Notes: generated by a model not told the origin, from the sequence alone. Shown: positions 1 to 6,946, numbered from the stretch's first letter. The stretch: DNA of 22,539 nucleotides from Desulfovibrio sp. (GCA_031275955.1 JAISNZ010000208.1:1-22539); one strand, 5' to 3'. Numbers and translations are program-made.

Positions 1-1270
1 TCCAGAAAAAGGCGCTGATCAGAGAGGGAAGTATCCCCGCGCCCATCATGGCGAAGGCGGCGGACCACAGGAAGATGAGGCCGGTTATTGTCTGCGCGAA
101 ATAGGCTATAACCACCGAAAGGATGGAACAGACAAGCATTGTGCCGCGGGAAATGGCCAGGATCGACTTTTCCCCGGCATCGGGCTTGATCAGCTTCTTA
201 TAGATGTCGTAGCTGGTGCACTGGGAGGTGATCAACAGCATGGTGGCAGCCGTGGACATAATGGCGGCAATGATGGCCATCAGAATAACGGCGGCAAATG
301 CCGGCGGGAAAATATCCATGGCCACGGCGGGAAATGCGGCGTCGATCCGGGGCAAATCGGGAAATCTGTTCCGGGCATAGCTGGCGACAAGCAACCCGGC
401 CAGATAAATCAGCATAAAAGGAATCATGCACAGAGCAACCGCGCCGCGAGCCACCTTTTCATTTTTGGCAAGATAGATGCGGGTGAGCTGATGTGGCTGG
501 CACAGGTTGCCGCAGGCCCAGATTAAAAACCAGCCGAAGGAAACCGAGGCGGTCAAAAAGGAGTTCGTGCCGGACAGCAATGCCGCGCCCTGTTGCCAGG
601 GTTTCCCTTCAGGCGTGACCGCTGTTCCCAACTTGGTAATCAGAGCTTCGAAACCGCCTGCTTTGATCAGTATGGTGGGGATAAGCACAACCATAGCTCC
701 GACCATCAGGAACATGCAGACGGTGTCGGTCCAGGCCACCGCCCTGGCTCCGCCCGAGAAGGTATAAATGAAGACGACAGACGCGCCGATAATGATGCAG
801 GTCATATACGACAGCTCGGATACCTGGCTGAGTACAGTATAGATGCCCATATACATCGCAGCGAGGCCGATGGTGTAAATAACCAAAATAATTACAGAAT
901 AAAGACCCCTGGACCATTTGGACGGATAGCGCAGGCCAATCAGATCCGGCATGGTGACCGCATCATTGTAATATCCGAACCGCCAGAATTTTTTGGCGAA
1001 AAAGGCAGCCAAGACAAACAGGCAGGTAAGCGTGCCCAAAAGCTGCCAGGTGGCGGACCAGCCGTAAGCGTAGTTGAAACCGATGGTGCCCACAAAGGAA
1101 CCGGCGCTCAGAAAGCTGCCTCCGTACACGCCGGCTATAACAATAACTCCCATGCTTCTGCCAGCCACAAAATAATCGGAGACTGTTTCCTTTTTTCTCC
1201 TGGACGCCATGTGACCAACGGAAAGAAGCAGAAGCATGAACAGGATCAGAACAACAATGTATATGTTCAT
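1..1270 (-). CDS. sodium:solute symporter (SSS family), C-terminus cut by window edge
   Basis: Reading the minus strand from ATG at 1270 gives an open frame of about 423 residues that runs off the left edge. It begins MNIYIVVLILFMLLLL and has many hydrophobic segments. After TM1 comes SDYFVAGRSMG, then GGSFLSAGSFVG, and a loop with FSGGARAVAWTDT, which are signatures of the Na+/solute symporter family (PutP/PanF-like, LeuT fold). It should import an organic solute with Na+ across the inner membrane; the substrate cannot be read from sequence. Its ATG overlaps the stop of the upstream 44-residue gene (ATGA), so the two are probably translationally coupled. It is the last visible gene of a unit starting with the flavoprotein, led by the sigma54 promoter near 2450. 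Family assignment is firm; the ligand is unknown. Confidence 0.93.
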   Translation of the reverse strand, partial: MNIYIVVLILFMLLLLSVGHMASRRKKETVSDYFVAGRSMGVIVIAGVYGGSFLSAGSFVGTIGFNYAYGWSATWQLLGTLTCLFVLAAFFAKKFWRFGYYNDAVTMPDLIGLRYPSKWSRGLYSVIILVIYTIGLAAMYMGIYTVLSQVSELSYMTCIIIGASVVFIYTFSGGARAVAWTDTVCMFLMVGAMVVLIPTILIKAGGFEALITKLGTAVTPEGKPWQQGAALLSGTNSFLTASVSFGWFLIWACGNLCQPHQLTRIYLAKNEKVARGAVALCMIPFMLIYLAGLLVASYARNRFPDLPRIDAAFPAVAMDIFPPAFAAVILMAIIAAIMSTAATMLLITSQCTSYDIYKKLIKPDAGEKSILAISRGTMLVCSILSVVIAYFAQTITGLIFLWSAAFAMMGAGILPSLISAFFW

Positions 1271-1401
1271 TTCTCCTTCCCTCCTTCTTCCAGGTCAGGG
1301 CGTGGAGTAGCCTCGGTATTCTTGACCAGGACAAGCAAAATAATATCGTAAATCAGGGCAACGCCAATCAGGCAACCCACGATAAAAGGTACATCTCCCA
1401 T
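1267..1401 (-). CDS. small single-TM protein coupled to the symporter
   Basis: This 44-residue protein starts MGDVPFIVGCLIGVALIYDI and has one membrane segment (about residues 5-26) and a charged tail ending LEEGGKEK. The start at 1401 is chosen because AAGGAGG lies 7 nt upstream; a longer reading from 1485 has no ribosome binding site and adds a very basic, uncharacteristic stretch. Its stop overlaps the symporter start (ATGA). Small one-TM proteins encoded directly ahead of SSS symporters are a known arrangement (for example DUF997/YhdT before PanF, DUF3311, and the symporter small accessory proteins). I do not recognise this exact family. A role as an accessory subunit in symporter assembly or stability is inferred from position and coupling only. 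Confidence 0.72.
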   Translation of the reverse strand: MGDVPFIVGCLIGVALIYDIILLVLVKNTEATPRPDLEEGGKEK

Positions 1402-1444
1402 ACCCCGGCCTCCTTTTTTCCTCTTCTTTTCCTGGACCACGTTC

Positions 1445-2098
1445 CTATTTTTGACCGAGGACAGCCTCTGCCACGCGGCGGCCAATCATCCGGCTTGCTT
1501 TAATGCCCAAATCGTCGACTTTGGCGGCGTCGCGGACTTTTCCCCGTTGCGGGTAGTTTGTGCCGGCGCCGCCCAGATAACAGCCGGGGGTGAAGTCCGG
1601 CCCGGTGCCCACAACCATCATATCGTGCACGAAATAGTAGTAGTGGATTGCCTGGATGGTGAATTCCTGGCCGCCATGGCGGTTGCCGCCCATTGCGATG
1701 CCCGCGCCGATTTTCCCGCGCAGCGCATACTGGTAGGAGCTTGTTCCATAACGCAGCAGCCCTTCGGTGCGATCCATGAATGCCTTGACCTGGGCGGTCA
1801 GGTTTCCGAAAAATACCGGACTGCCGATAATGAGGCCGGCACAGGCCTTAAGCTTCGGATAAATCTCGTCCATTCCGTCCCGGAAGGAAATACAGGGAAT
1901 ATCCCCGCCTGCCGCAGGCTCGTTACAGCAGGCAAAACAGGAGTTGCAGGGTGCGATCGTGTAATCCCTGAGGTGAATCAGTTCCGTTTGTATGCCCTTG
2001 ATCTCAGCGGCCGCAGCCATGGCCTGCGCCATAAGAAAATCCGTATTCGCGCCCTTTCTGCTGCTGCCGGAGATTCCAAGGATCAGCTTGGCGCTCAT
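1445..2098 (-). CDS. flavodoxin-fold NAD(P)H-dependent FMN reductase / iron-sulfur flavoprotein-like
   Basis: This 217-residue protein has the flavodoxin-like FMN_red fold. It opens MSAKLILGISGSSRKGANTD, whose GSSRKGAN loop binds FMN phosphate, and later has GSPVFFGNLTAQVKAFMDR, a flavin and dimer contact region. A cysteine cluster at C51-X2-C54-X2-C57-C58, with C69 further on, resembles the compact motif of archaeal iron-sulfur flavoproteins, though the spacing to the last Cys is longer. It may therefore carry an Fe-S cluster and act in electron transfer, or simply reduce flavin or quinone-like substrates. The start at 2098 is set by GGAGGAG 9 nt upstream; the longer reading from 2185 only adds residues translated from a repeat element. 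It is the first gene of the symporter unit, 43 nt ahead of the small protein gene, behind a long structured leader and a sigma54 promoter. Confidence 0.85.
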   Translation of the reverse strand: MSAKLILGISGSSRKGANTDFLMAQAMAAAAEIKGIQTELIHLRDYTIAPCNSCFACCNEPAAGGDIPCISFRDGMDEIYPKLKACAGLIIGSPVFFGNLTAQVKAFMDRTEGLLRYGTSSYQYALRGKIGAGIAMGGNRHGGQEFTIQAIHYYYFVHDMMVVGTGPDFTPGCYLGGAGTNYPQRGKVRDAAKVDDLGIKASRMIGRRVAEAVLGQK

Positions 2099-2136
2099 TC
2101 CAGATATCTCCTCCAAAATTTTTCTTTCACGCTGCC

Positions 2137-2229
2137 TATAGCCATTAACGCTTGAAACATTTCGCTTGCGGCGGGCAGAGCCCACCTGCTCCTGTTTCGC
2201 GGCAAGGATTTGCCTGCAAATCCTTGCCG
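2137..2229 (-). repeat. leader repeat element, copy A
   Basis: In gene sense (minus) the element is a hairpin with perfect 14-bp arms (CGGCAAGGATTTGC at 2200-2213 and its complement at 2216-2229). It is followed by the conserved linker CGCGAAACAGGAGC and a second hairpin (GGTGGGC/GCCCGCC). GAAACA (complement of 2193-2198) can pair with TGTTTC (complement of 2154-2159) to enclose the second hairpin. Close copies lie at 6444-6503 and 13800-13886. It sits 102 nt ahead of the flavoprotein start codon, inside the leader expected from the sigma54 promoter. It could be a REP-like mobile repeat or a cis-acting RNA. Confidence 0.75.
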
Positions 2230-2271
2230 ACCAGTTTTACCGTTTCCCTTGTGAACTGCCCTGATACCAAG

Positions 2272-2297
2272 TTGCATTCAAACTCGTTTGAATGCAA
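2272..2297. repeat. perfect palindrome, 12-bp arms
   Basis: TTGCATTCAAAC (2272-2283) and GTTTGAATGCAA (2286-2297) are exact complements separated by TC. It lies in the long leader of the flavoprotein-symporter unit, between copy A and the terminator-like hairpin. It could be an operator or an RNA hairpin; sequence alone does not decide. Confidence 0.7.
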
Positions 2298-2304
2298 GAC
2301 GCCA

Positions 2305-2346
2305 AAGTTTTTGAAAAACAGGCAAAGCCTGCTTTTTCAAAAACTT
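2305..2346. terminator. terminator-like hairpin with A-tract and T-tract, possibly bidirectional
   Basis: AAGTTTTTGAAAAA-CAGGC pairs with GCCTG-C-TTTTTCAAAAACTT through 19 bp with one bulge and an AAA loop. On either strand this presents a short GC core (CAGGC/GCCTG) preceded by A residues and followed by five T residues, the layout of a bidirectional intrinsic terminator. It lies downstream of the minus-strand sigma54 promoter at 2446-2461 and ahead of the flavoprotein gene, so it may attenuate that unit. The GC core is only 5 bp, so efficiency is uncertain. Confidence 0.45.
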
Positions 2347-2373
2347 GCTGGCAACGGCTTCGCCTCTGCCCTA

Positions 2374-2403
2374 CCAATTAGCTTTCTATTGAAAGCAAAT
2401 TGG
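2374..2403. repeat. inverted repeat, 13-bp arms with TATT loop
   Basis: CCAATTAGCTTTC (2374-2386) and GAAAGCAAATTGG (2391-2403) pair with one A-A mismatch around TATT. It is the promoter-proximal hairpin of the four stacked in the expected minus-strand leader (2099-2435). Confidence 0.65.
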
Positions 2404-2445
2404 CATGAACCCCTGGCGCGGGGATCTTTTACCACTTTTGCCGCA

Positions 2446-2461
2446 AGCAACATTTGTTCCA
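2446..2461 (-). promoter_or_regulatory. sigma54 (-24/-12) promoter for the flavoprotein-symporter unit
   Basis: The minus strand reads TTGGAACAAATGTTGCTT here. GG (2460-2459) and GC (2448-2447) are exactly 10 nt apart, and the match to TGGCAC-N5-TTGCW is TGGaAC-aaatg-TTGCT. Transcription would start near 2435, giving a leader of about 337 nt ahead of the flavoprotein start. A sigma54 activator gene lies next door. Confidence 0.7.
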
Positions 2462-2536
2462 ACCGGGAAGAAGCGCTCAACGGCCTGCCAGGACTTCGCG
2501 TAGCGCGCAATACAGGCCAGGGGGCCGGTTGCCTGA

Positions 2537-2553
2537 GTATTCATTTTTGAAGC
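2537..2553. promoter_or_regulatory. putative activator site (UAS) between divergent sigma54 promoters
   Basis: GTATTCATTTTTGAA contains TATTCA (2538-2543) and TGAAGC (2548-2553) around four T residues, an imperfect inverted repeat. Fourteen of 15 bases match the site at 6616-6631 upstream of the M20 gene, read on its sense strand. It lies about 105-120 nt upstream of the minus-strand transcription start and about 145-160 nt upstream of the plus-strand start, a usual distance for an enhancer-bound sigma54 activator. The adjacent PAS-AAA-Fis regulator is the likely ligand. Confidence 0.5.
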
Positions 2554-2671
2554 AAAAACCAACGACTATGTATATATGCATGAACGGGCCTTTTGCCGAA
2601 ATTCGGCTGACGGCAGACGGGGATTCCGGATGCGTTGCCAGACATGCGCAAATGAGCGAGAGTTCTGGGCG

Positions 2672-2687
2672 CGGCACAAAAATTGCG
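2672..2687 (+). promoter_or_regulatory. sigma54 (-24/-12) promoter for deacetylase and activator genes
   Basis: CGGCACAAAAATTGCG matches TGGCAC-N5-TTGCW except at the first and last positions. GG (2673-2674) and GC (2685-2686) are exactly 10 nt apart. Transcription would start near 2698, 124 nt ahead of the deacetylase ATG. It faces away from the minus-strand promoter at 2446-2461. Confidence 0.75.
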
Positions 2688-2821
2688 TGCGCGGGACCAA
2701 AGAACCGGGTTGGACGGGTCGGCGGCTTGACGCCCGGCGGGGAGAGGTGAAGACCGTTCGCCGGGCAATTTCCCGGCAGAATGTGGGGCCTGCGAATTTT
2801 TTCAACAAGAAAGGAGCCGTT

Positions 2822-3676
2822 ATGAAAAAGAAAAGCTTTCCTGTCGGTTTGAGCTTTGATGTAGACGGAGAAACCCTCTGGACGGCCCGGGATCCGGAAA
2901 ACGCCAAACGGCCGGTACAGCTTTCCATGGGAGCCTACGGGCTTATTGAAGGTGTCCCCCGCATCCTGAAACTGCTGGCTAAGTATGAACTGCCCGCCTC
3001 TTTCTTTGTCCCCGGAATGATTTGCGAGCGCTATCCGGACGTGGTCAGACGGATTGCCGGCATGGGGCATGAAATAGGCAACCACGGGTACAGCCATACC
3101 CATCCTCACAAATTCAGCGCAGAAGATGCGGAACGAAACGAACTGATCCGGACCAGCGCGCTCATAGAAAAACTTTCCGGAAAGCCTCCCAAGGGTTATC
3201 GCTCTCCAGCCTGGGAGTTCAGCCCCAGGACCGTCAACTTGTTGCGGGAACTGGGAATAGACTGGTCCAGCAATATGATGCATACGGATCAAATCCACCG
3301 CCTTGAGGTCTTTGGGCAAAAGACGGATATCGTGGAGATTCCCGTATCCTGGATGCTGGATGATGCCGCTTATTGGCTGTATAGTCTGCTGCTTGTGGGC
3401 AAGGCCATGCAACCTCTTGCGGCGGTGGAGGAATACTGGAAGACGGAGTTCGAGGAACTGTACAGGGAATATATGGAAGACGAAGCCGGGGAGCGAAAAA
3501 ACCAGTGCTATATGCTCACCTGCCATCCTCAGGTCATCGGCAGACCTGCGCGGATGAAACTTCTGGAAACCGTCGTCTGTTTCATACGCTCCTTCCCCAA
3601 TGTAGAGTTCATGACAGGGGCTCAGATGCGGGACCGCTATCGGAAGCTGGCCAATGAGGCCGAATTTCAGGCCTGA
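2822..3676 (+). CDS. polysaccharide deacetylase-family (CE4, PgdA/PuuE-like) hydrolase
   Basis: This 284-residue cytoplasmic NodB-fold protein has no signal peptide. It shows LSFDVDGE (Asp13/Asp15, general base and metal), GHEIGNHGYSHTHPHK (His88 and His92, metal ligands), GYRSPAWE (substrate arginine) and CHPQVIGRPARM late in the chain. This form with HP-x-x-x-GRP belongs to the subgroup of Helicobacter pylori PgdA, PuuE allantoinase and cyclic imidases, not classical secreted chitin deacetylases. A C-N hydrolase acting on a small cyclic amide or imide is therefore at least as likely as a peptidoglycan role. The start at 2822 has AAAGGAG 6 nt upstream; a longer frame from 2576 crosses the sigma54 promoter and is rejected. 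It is first in a unit with the activator gene 70 nt downstream. Confidence 0.88.
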   Translation: MKKKSFPVGLSFDVDGETLWTARDPENAKRPVQLSMGAYGLIEGVPRILKLLAKYELPASFFVPGMICERYPDVVRRIAGMGHEIGNHGYSHTHPHKFSAEDAERNELIRTSALIEKLSGKPPKGYRSPAWEFSPRTVNLLRELGIDWSSNMMHTDQIHRLEVFGQKTDIVEIPVSWMLDDAAYWLYSLLLVGKAMQPLAAVEEYWKTEFEELYREYMEDEAGERKNQCYMLTCHPQVIGRPARMKLLETVVCFIRSFPNVEFMTGAQMRDRYRKLANEAEFQA

Positions 3677-3746
3677 TTTTCTTGCGGGGGCGTTATGGAC
3701 TGGATCCGGGAAAAGGGGTGCCAGAGACGGACTTAGGGAGGTTTGC

Positions 3747-5210
3747 ATGGTCAGGACAATTGTTGAGCACTTACAGGAAAAGATACAATATTTGGAAAAA
3801 CAACTTGCACGAAAAACAAAAGAAATCGCCATGCTGAGAGGCGCAATTGACGCTTCCTGGGTAGGAATCACCATTGCCGATGGGGACGGAAAATGTTTGA
3901 TGTTGAATTCTTCCCACCACCGGATTACCGGCTTGGACCCCGTTACGCATATAGGAAAGAGCTATGCCAAGATTGAAAATGAGCTCAACAACATATCATG
4001 CAACATGGAGGTGGTCCGGCAGGGCCGAGCCGTTCATATTGAGCAGGAACTGGGGACAGGGCGTCGCTACATGGTATACGGAACACCTTACAGTGATACT
4101 GACAACGGCCGGCGGTATATTGTATGTAATCTTGTGGATGACATTGAAGTCAACCGTTCCAAACAGGAGCTGAATCTGAAGGGGAAAATTGCTGAAGCAG
4201 AACGCCTTGTCCAGCAGGAACTGCTGGACAAGGAGCAGATCGGCAGAAATATCATCCATCGAAGCATAAAAATGAGAAAAGTTCTGGAACGGTGCATTCG
4301 CATAGCTCCCTTTGATTCCACTGTGATGCTGCTGGGAGAGTCAGGCACCGGCAAGGAATTGCTGGCTGATTATATTGTTGCTCAGAGCTGCCGCAAGGAC
4401 AGACCTTTTATCAAGGTCAACTGTGCCGCTATTCCTGAGGCTCTTCTGGAGTCTGAGCTTTTTGGCTATGAAGCGGGGTCTTTTACCAGCGCTCGCCCCC
4501 AAGGGAAACGGGGTCTCTTTGAAATCGCCGACAAGGGCACCGTTATGCTGGATGAGATAAGCGAAATGCCCCTTAACCTTCAGTCCAAACTCCTGCGTTT
4601 TCTGCAGGAGAAGGAAATTTTCCACATCGGCGGCAACAATCCCATCAAGGTGAACGTTCGCATAATAGCCGCCACAAACCAAGATCTGGAGGCTCTGGTC
4701 AAAGCAAAGAAGTTTCGCCGTGACCTCTATTACCGTCTTAACGTGGTCCCCATTATCGTTCCACCCCTGCGTGAACGGAAAGAGGATATTCCCCTGCTGA
4801 TTTACCATTTTCTCTGCATGTATAACGAACGATACAATTTGAAACGACAGTTGTCATTTGACGTTATTGAATATATAAGGCATAAGGAGTTTGAAGGCAA
4901 TGTGCGTGAGTTGCAGAATACCATTGAGAGAATCCTTTTGCTTGCCCCTGAAAATGTGATCTCACTTGTGGATATAATTGAACTTTTTGATTTGAGTAGC
5001 GCGGAAGATGGGGAGAGTAGAATAAAAGGCCTTAAATGCATTATGGACGAATTCGAACGGAATATCCTTAACAGCTGTTTAAAACAGTGCGCGACTATTA
5101 CTCAGGCCAGCGTACTCCTCGGAATCAGCCAGCCAACCCTGTCCCGCAAGCTCGCTCATCACAAGTTAAGCGCCGGCGTGAAGAAAGACGCGCTCGCCGC
5201 GCGCGAGTAA
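3747..5210 (+). CDS. PAS-AAA+-Fis sigma54-dependent transcriptional activator
   Basis: This 487-residue enhancer-binding protein has an N-terminal coiled coil (about 1-30), a PAS domain (about 30-140), a second helical linker (140-165), a sigma54 AAA+ domain and a C-terminal Fis-type helix-turn-helix (about 440-475, ITQASVLLGISQPTLSRKL). Walker A is GESGTGKE (197-204), Walker B GTVMLDE (264-270), and EGNVRELQN (383-391) is sensor II. The sigma54-contact loop is GSFTSA rather than GAFTGA: the phenylalanine and threonine are kept, but the second glycine is serine. The PAS domain suggests ligand sensing without a kinase. The start at 3747 is set by GGGAGG 5 nt upstream. It follows the deacetylase gene behind a sigma54 promoter and probably controls all three nearby sigma54 units. 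Its DNA is visibly less GC-rich than the second activator at 17217. Confidence 0.93.
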   Translation: MVRTIVEHLQEKIQYLEKQLARKTKEIAMLRGAIDASWVGITIADGDGKCLMLNSSHHRITGLDPVTHIGKSYAKIENELNNISCNMEVVRQGRAVHIEQELGTGRRYMVYGTPYSDTDNGRRYIVCNLVDDIEVNRSKQELNLKGKIAEAERLVQQELLDKEQIGRNIIHRSIKMRKVLERCIRIAPFDSTVMLLGESGTGKELLADYIVAQSCRKDRPFIKVNCAAIPEALLESELFGYEAGSFTSARPQGKRGLFEIADKGTVMLDEISEMPLNLQSKLLRFLQEKEIFHIGGNNPIKVNVRIIAATNQDLEALVKAKKFRRDLYYRLNVVPIIVPPLRERKEDIPLLIYHFLCMYNERYNLKRQLSFDVIEYIRHKEFEGNVRELQNTIERILLLAPENVISLVDIIELFDLSSAEDGESRIKGLKCIMDEFERNILNSCLKQCATITQASVLLGISQPTLSRKLAHHKLSAGVKKDALAARE

Positions 5211-5227
5211 ACCGGGTGGGGAGAGGA

Positions 5228-6367
5228 TCAGAGGCGAAGCAGCAGTTTGGCGACCAGGGCGGTGCGCGGCGGAATATGGTCAATGTAGGCAAATTCCCCG
5301 ATGTTGTGCAGCAAGTCTCCGGTCACTCCCAGCCCATCCAGGGTGGACGCGCCTGCAGCAGCGGTGAAGTTCCCGTCGCTTCCTCCCCCGACGTGGATGC
5401 CCTGCAGGTCAAGGCCAAACGCTTTCCCAAATGCCCTGGCCGTTTCAAACAGGGTGGAATCCGCCCGCATGACCGGTTTGTCGATTCCCCCTTCTACGCG
5501 CAGCTTTACCCCGGGGAGCAGAGGTTCCATCGTCCGGATTCTCCGCTCCGCTTCAGCGCACAACTCTGCGCTGATCGCCCGTACATCCATGGAAAAGGAC
5601 GCCTCTTCAGGCACCATGCAGGTACCCTTGATCCCGCCGTGAATCCAGGTGGGAGTCAGGCTAAGGCCTTCGCTGCCGTCGTTCCATTCCTTAATCCGCA
5701 AAATCTGCCGGGAAACTTCTTCAATAGGACTGATCGCCTTGTCCGGGTTCGTGCCCGAATGTGCGGCGATGCCTTTGGCGATTACTTCGTATGTACCCCG
5801 CCCGCTGCGGCTCGTTTTTACATAGTTCAAATGAGTGCCGCCAGGCTCCATGACAAGCACATGTCTGTACTGACGGGCCTTTGTAACGATCAGGCTGCTG
5901 GATGAAAAGCTTCCCGACTCTTCATCGCTGTTGAAGAACACGCCCACGGTATGCTGAGGGAAAAGCCCCAAGTGCAGCAATGCCTTGACGGCGAAATAGG
6001 CCATGATGATCCCCCCCTTCATATCCAGAACTCCGGGGCCATATATCTTGTTTTCCTTGTCCCTCCTGCGGAAGGGCATGGTGTTGAGTGTTCCCACGGG
6101 AAACACAGTATCATAGTGTCCCACAAGCAGGACATTCTTCGCGCCCTTACCCAGTTCACCATACAAATGATCGCCGCATGTATCCTGGGGAATTTTTTCC
6201 ATGGAAAAACCCAGTCTTCCGAAATGTTCAAACAAATATTGCCCGCACCGATCGGAAACGGCTTTGTCCTCATGGGACGGAGATTCCAGCTCCACAAATT
6301 CTTGCAGCATTGAAAGCAGAGATTCCAGATTGTCTTTACTATACTGAAGTAAATTTGCATCTTCCAT
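5228..6367 (-). CDS. M20 family metallopeptidase, glutamate carboxypeptidase (CPG2)-like
   Basis: This 379-residue di-zinc amidohydrolase has the full M20 metal set: GHYDTVFPVG (His84, Asp86), GVLDMKGG (Asp115), SDEESG (Glu149 base, Glu150), VMEPGG (Glu174), and a late LHNIGE histidine. The lid/dimerisation domain contains AAHSGTNPDKA. VFPVGT and GPGVLDMKGG place it with carboxypeptidase G2-type enzymes, which cleave C-terminal glutamate or similar N-acyl amino acids. There is no signal peptide, so it is cytoplasmic. The start at 6367 has a GAGGGGAAAGG site close upstream; the longer reading from 6493 begins with translated repeat copy B. It is a single-gene unit driven by the sigma54 promoter at 6538-6553 and is convergent with the activator gene, with 17 nt between stops. 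It probably hydrolyses the compound imported by the symporter or a product of it; this is inference. Confidence 0.92.
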   Translation of the reverse strand: MEDANLLQYSKDNLESLLSMLQEFVELESPSHEDKAVSDRCGQYLFEHFGRLGFSMEKIPQDTCGDHLYGELGKGAKNVLLVGHYDTVFPVGTLNTMPFRRRDKENKIYGPGVLDMKGGIIMAYFAVKALLHLGLFPQHTVGVFFNSDEESGSFSSSSLIVTKARQYRHVLVMEPGGTHLNYVKTSRSGRGTYEVIAKGIAAHSGTNPDKAISPIEEVSRQILRIKEWNDGSEGLSLTPTWIHGGIKGTCMVPEEASFSMDVRAISAELCAEAERRIRTMEPLLPGVKLRVEGGIDKPVMRADSTLFETARAFGKAFGLDLQGIHVGGGSDGNFTAAAGASTLDGLGVTGDLLHNIGEFAYIDHIPPRTALVAKLLLRL

Positions 6368-6443
6368 GCCTTTCCCCTCGTTTTTCAGGCGCACTTTGCT
6401 TATGGAGCAATTTTGGCGATTTGGCTTTGAGCTTGTCGCCTGA

Positions 6444-6503
6444 CGGCGGGCAAAGCCGCCTGCTCCTGTTTCGCGGCAAGGATTTGCGAGCAAATCCCTG
6501 CCG
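6444..6503 (-). repeat. leader repeat element, copy B
   Basis: CGGCAAGGATTTGC (6474-6487) and GCAAATCCCTGCCG (6490-6503) form the first hairpin with one mismatch. In gene sense the linker CGCGAAACAGGAGC and a second hairpin (GGCGGC-TTT-GCC[C]GCC) follow, as in copies A and C. The distal TGTTTC partner of the enclosing stem is missing here. The hairpin ends 107 nt ahead of the M20 start codon and lies in the leader expected from the sigma54 promoter. Confidence 0.72.
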
Positions 6504-6537
6504 GCAAAGGTTTCATTTTCAATCCCACTCTGCTCCT

Positions 6538-6553
6538 AGCAAATTCTATGCCG
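6538..6553 (-). promoter_or_regulatory. sigma54 (-24/-12) promoter for the M20 peptidase
   Basis: The minus strand reads CGGCATAGAATTTGCT. GG (6552-6551) and GC (6540-6539) are exactly 10 nt apart, and TTGCT matches the -12 box fully. Transcription would start near 6527, about 160 nt ahead of the start codon. Confidence 0.7.
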
Positions 6554-6604
6554 ATTCCCGATTCTCCGAAATGGCACGGCGGCATATAAACGCAGAAGGG
6601 AAGA

Positions 6605-6638
6605 TTCCGCGCGATTATTCAATAATGAATACGCGGAA
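6605..6638. promoter_or_regulatory. putative activator site (UAS) upstream of the M20 promoter
   Basis: TATTCA (6616-6621) and TGAATA (6626-6631) form an exact inverted repeat with a 4-nt spacer, nested within TTCCGCG (6605-6611) and CGCGGAA (6632-6638). The sense-strand core GTATTCATTATTGAA matches the site at 2537-2551 in 14 of 15 bases. It lies roughly 90-105 nt upstream of the expected M20 transcription start. Confidence 0.55.
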
Positions 6639-6838
6639 AAGAGGGGAGCGAGGCGTAAAAGCCTCAAGCGCAGGGGGAAAAAAGAAGGGGAAAAAGCGAA
6701 GGCGACTAAGGCGAAAAAGCGCGCCGGTCCTGACGATCAGCACGTTATGGGACGGTGGGGATCCCAGACCGCGGAACAAAGGGCAAGATCCGCAGGGCCA
6801 TTTGCTCTCGGCGCGCGACAAAACAAGGGAATCCGGGG

Positions 6839-6946
6839 GCCGTCCGTCCCGCGCGCAGGCGCGGGACGGACGGCATCTGAAAAGACATGCCCCCGGCGGG
6901 GTTCGGGGCGGAGCCCCGATTCAGCGCAAGGGTCTCAACCCCTTGC
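6839..6946. repeat. cluster of GC-rich palindromes downstream of the MucR-like gene
   Basis: Three inverted repeats follow one another: GCCGTCCGTCCCGCG (6839-6853) with its exact complement at 6860-6874; TCGGGGC-GGA-GCCCCGA (6903-6919); and GCAAGGG/CCCTTGC (6926-6932 and 6940-6946), which spans the MucR-like stop codon. None is followed by a clear T-tract on the minus strand, so intrinsic termination is possible but not shown. The rest of 6640-6838 is purine-rich with no gene I can support. Confidence 0.6.

Noticed and set aside
2454..2750. 98-codon open frame in the divergent spacer
   Set aside because: No ribosome binding site or family resemblance; it covers the activator site and the plus-strand sigma54 promoter.
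2576..2821. N-terminal extension of the deacetylase
   Set aside because: Low-complexity Arg-rich translation crossing the promoter; the ATG at 2822 has a good AAAGGAG site and starts at the family's normal N-terminus.
6368..6493. N-terminal extension of the M20 peptidase
   Set aside because: It is translated from repeat copy B; the ATG at 6367 has a purine-rich site and the normal family start.
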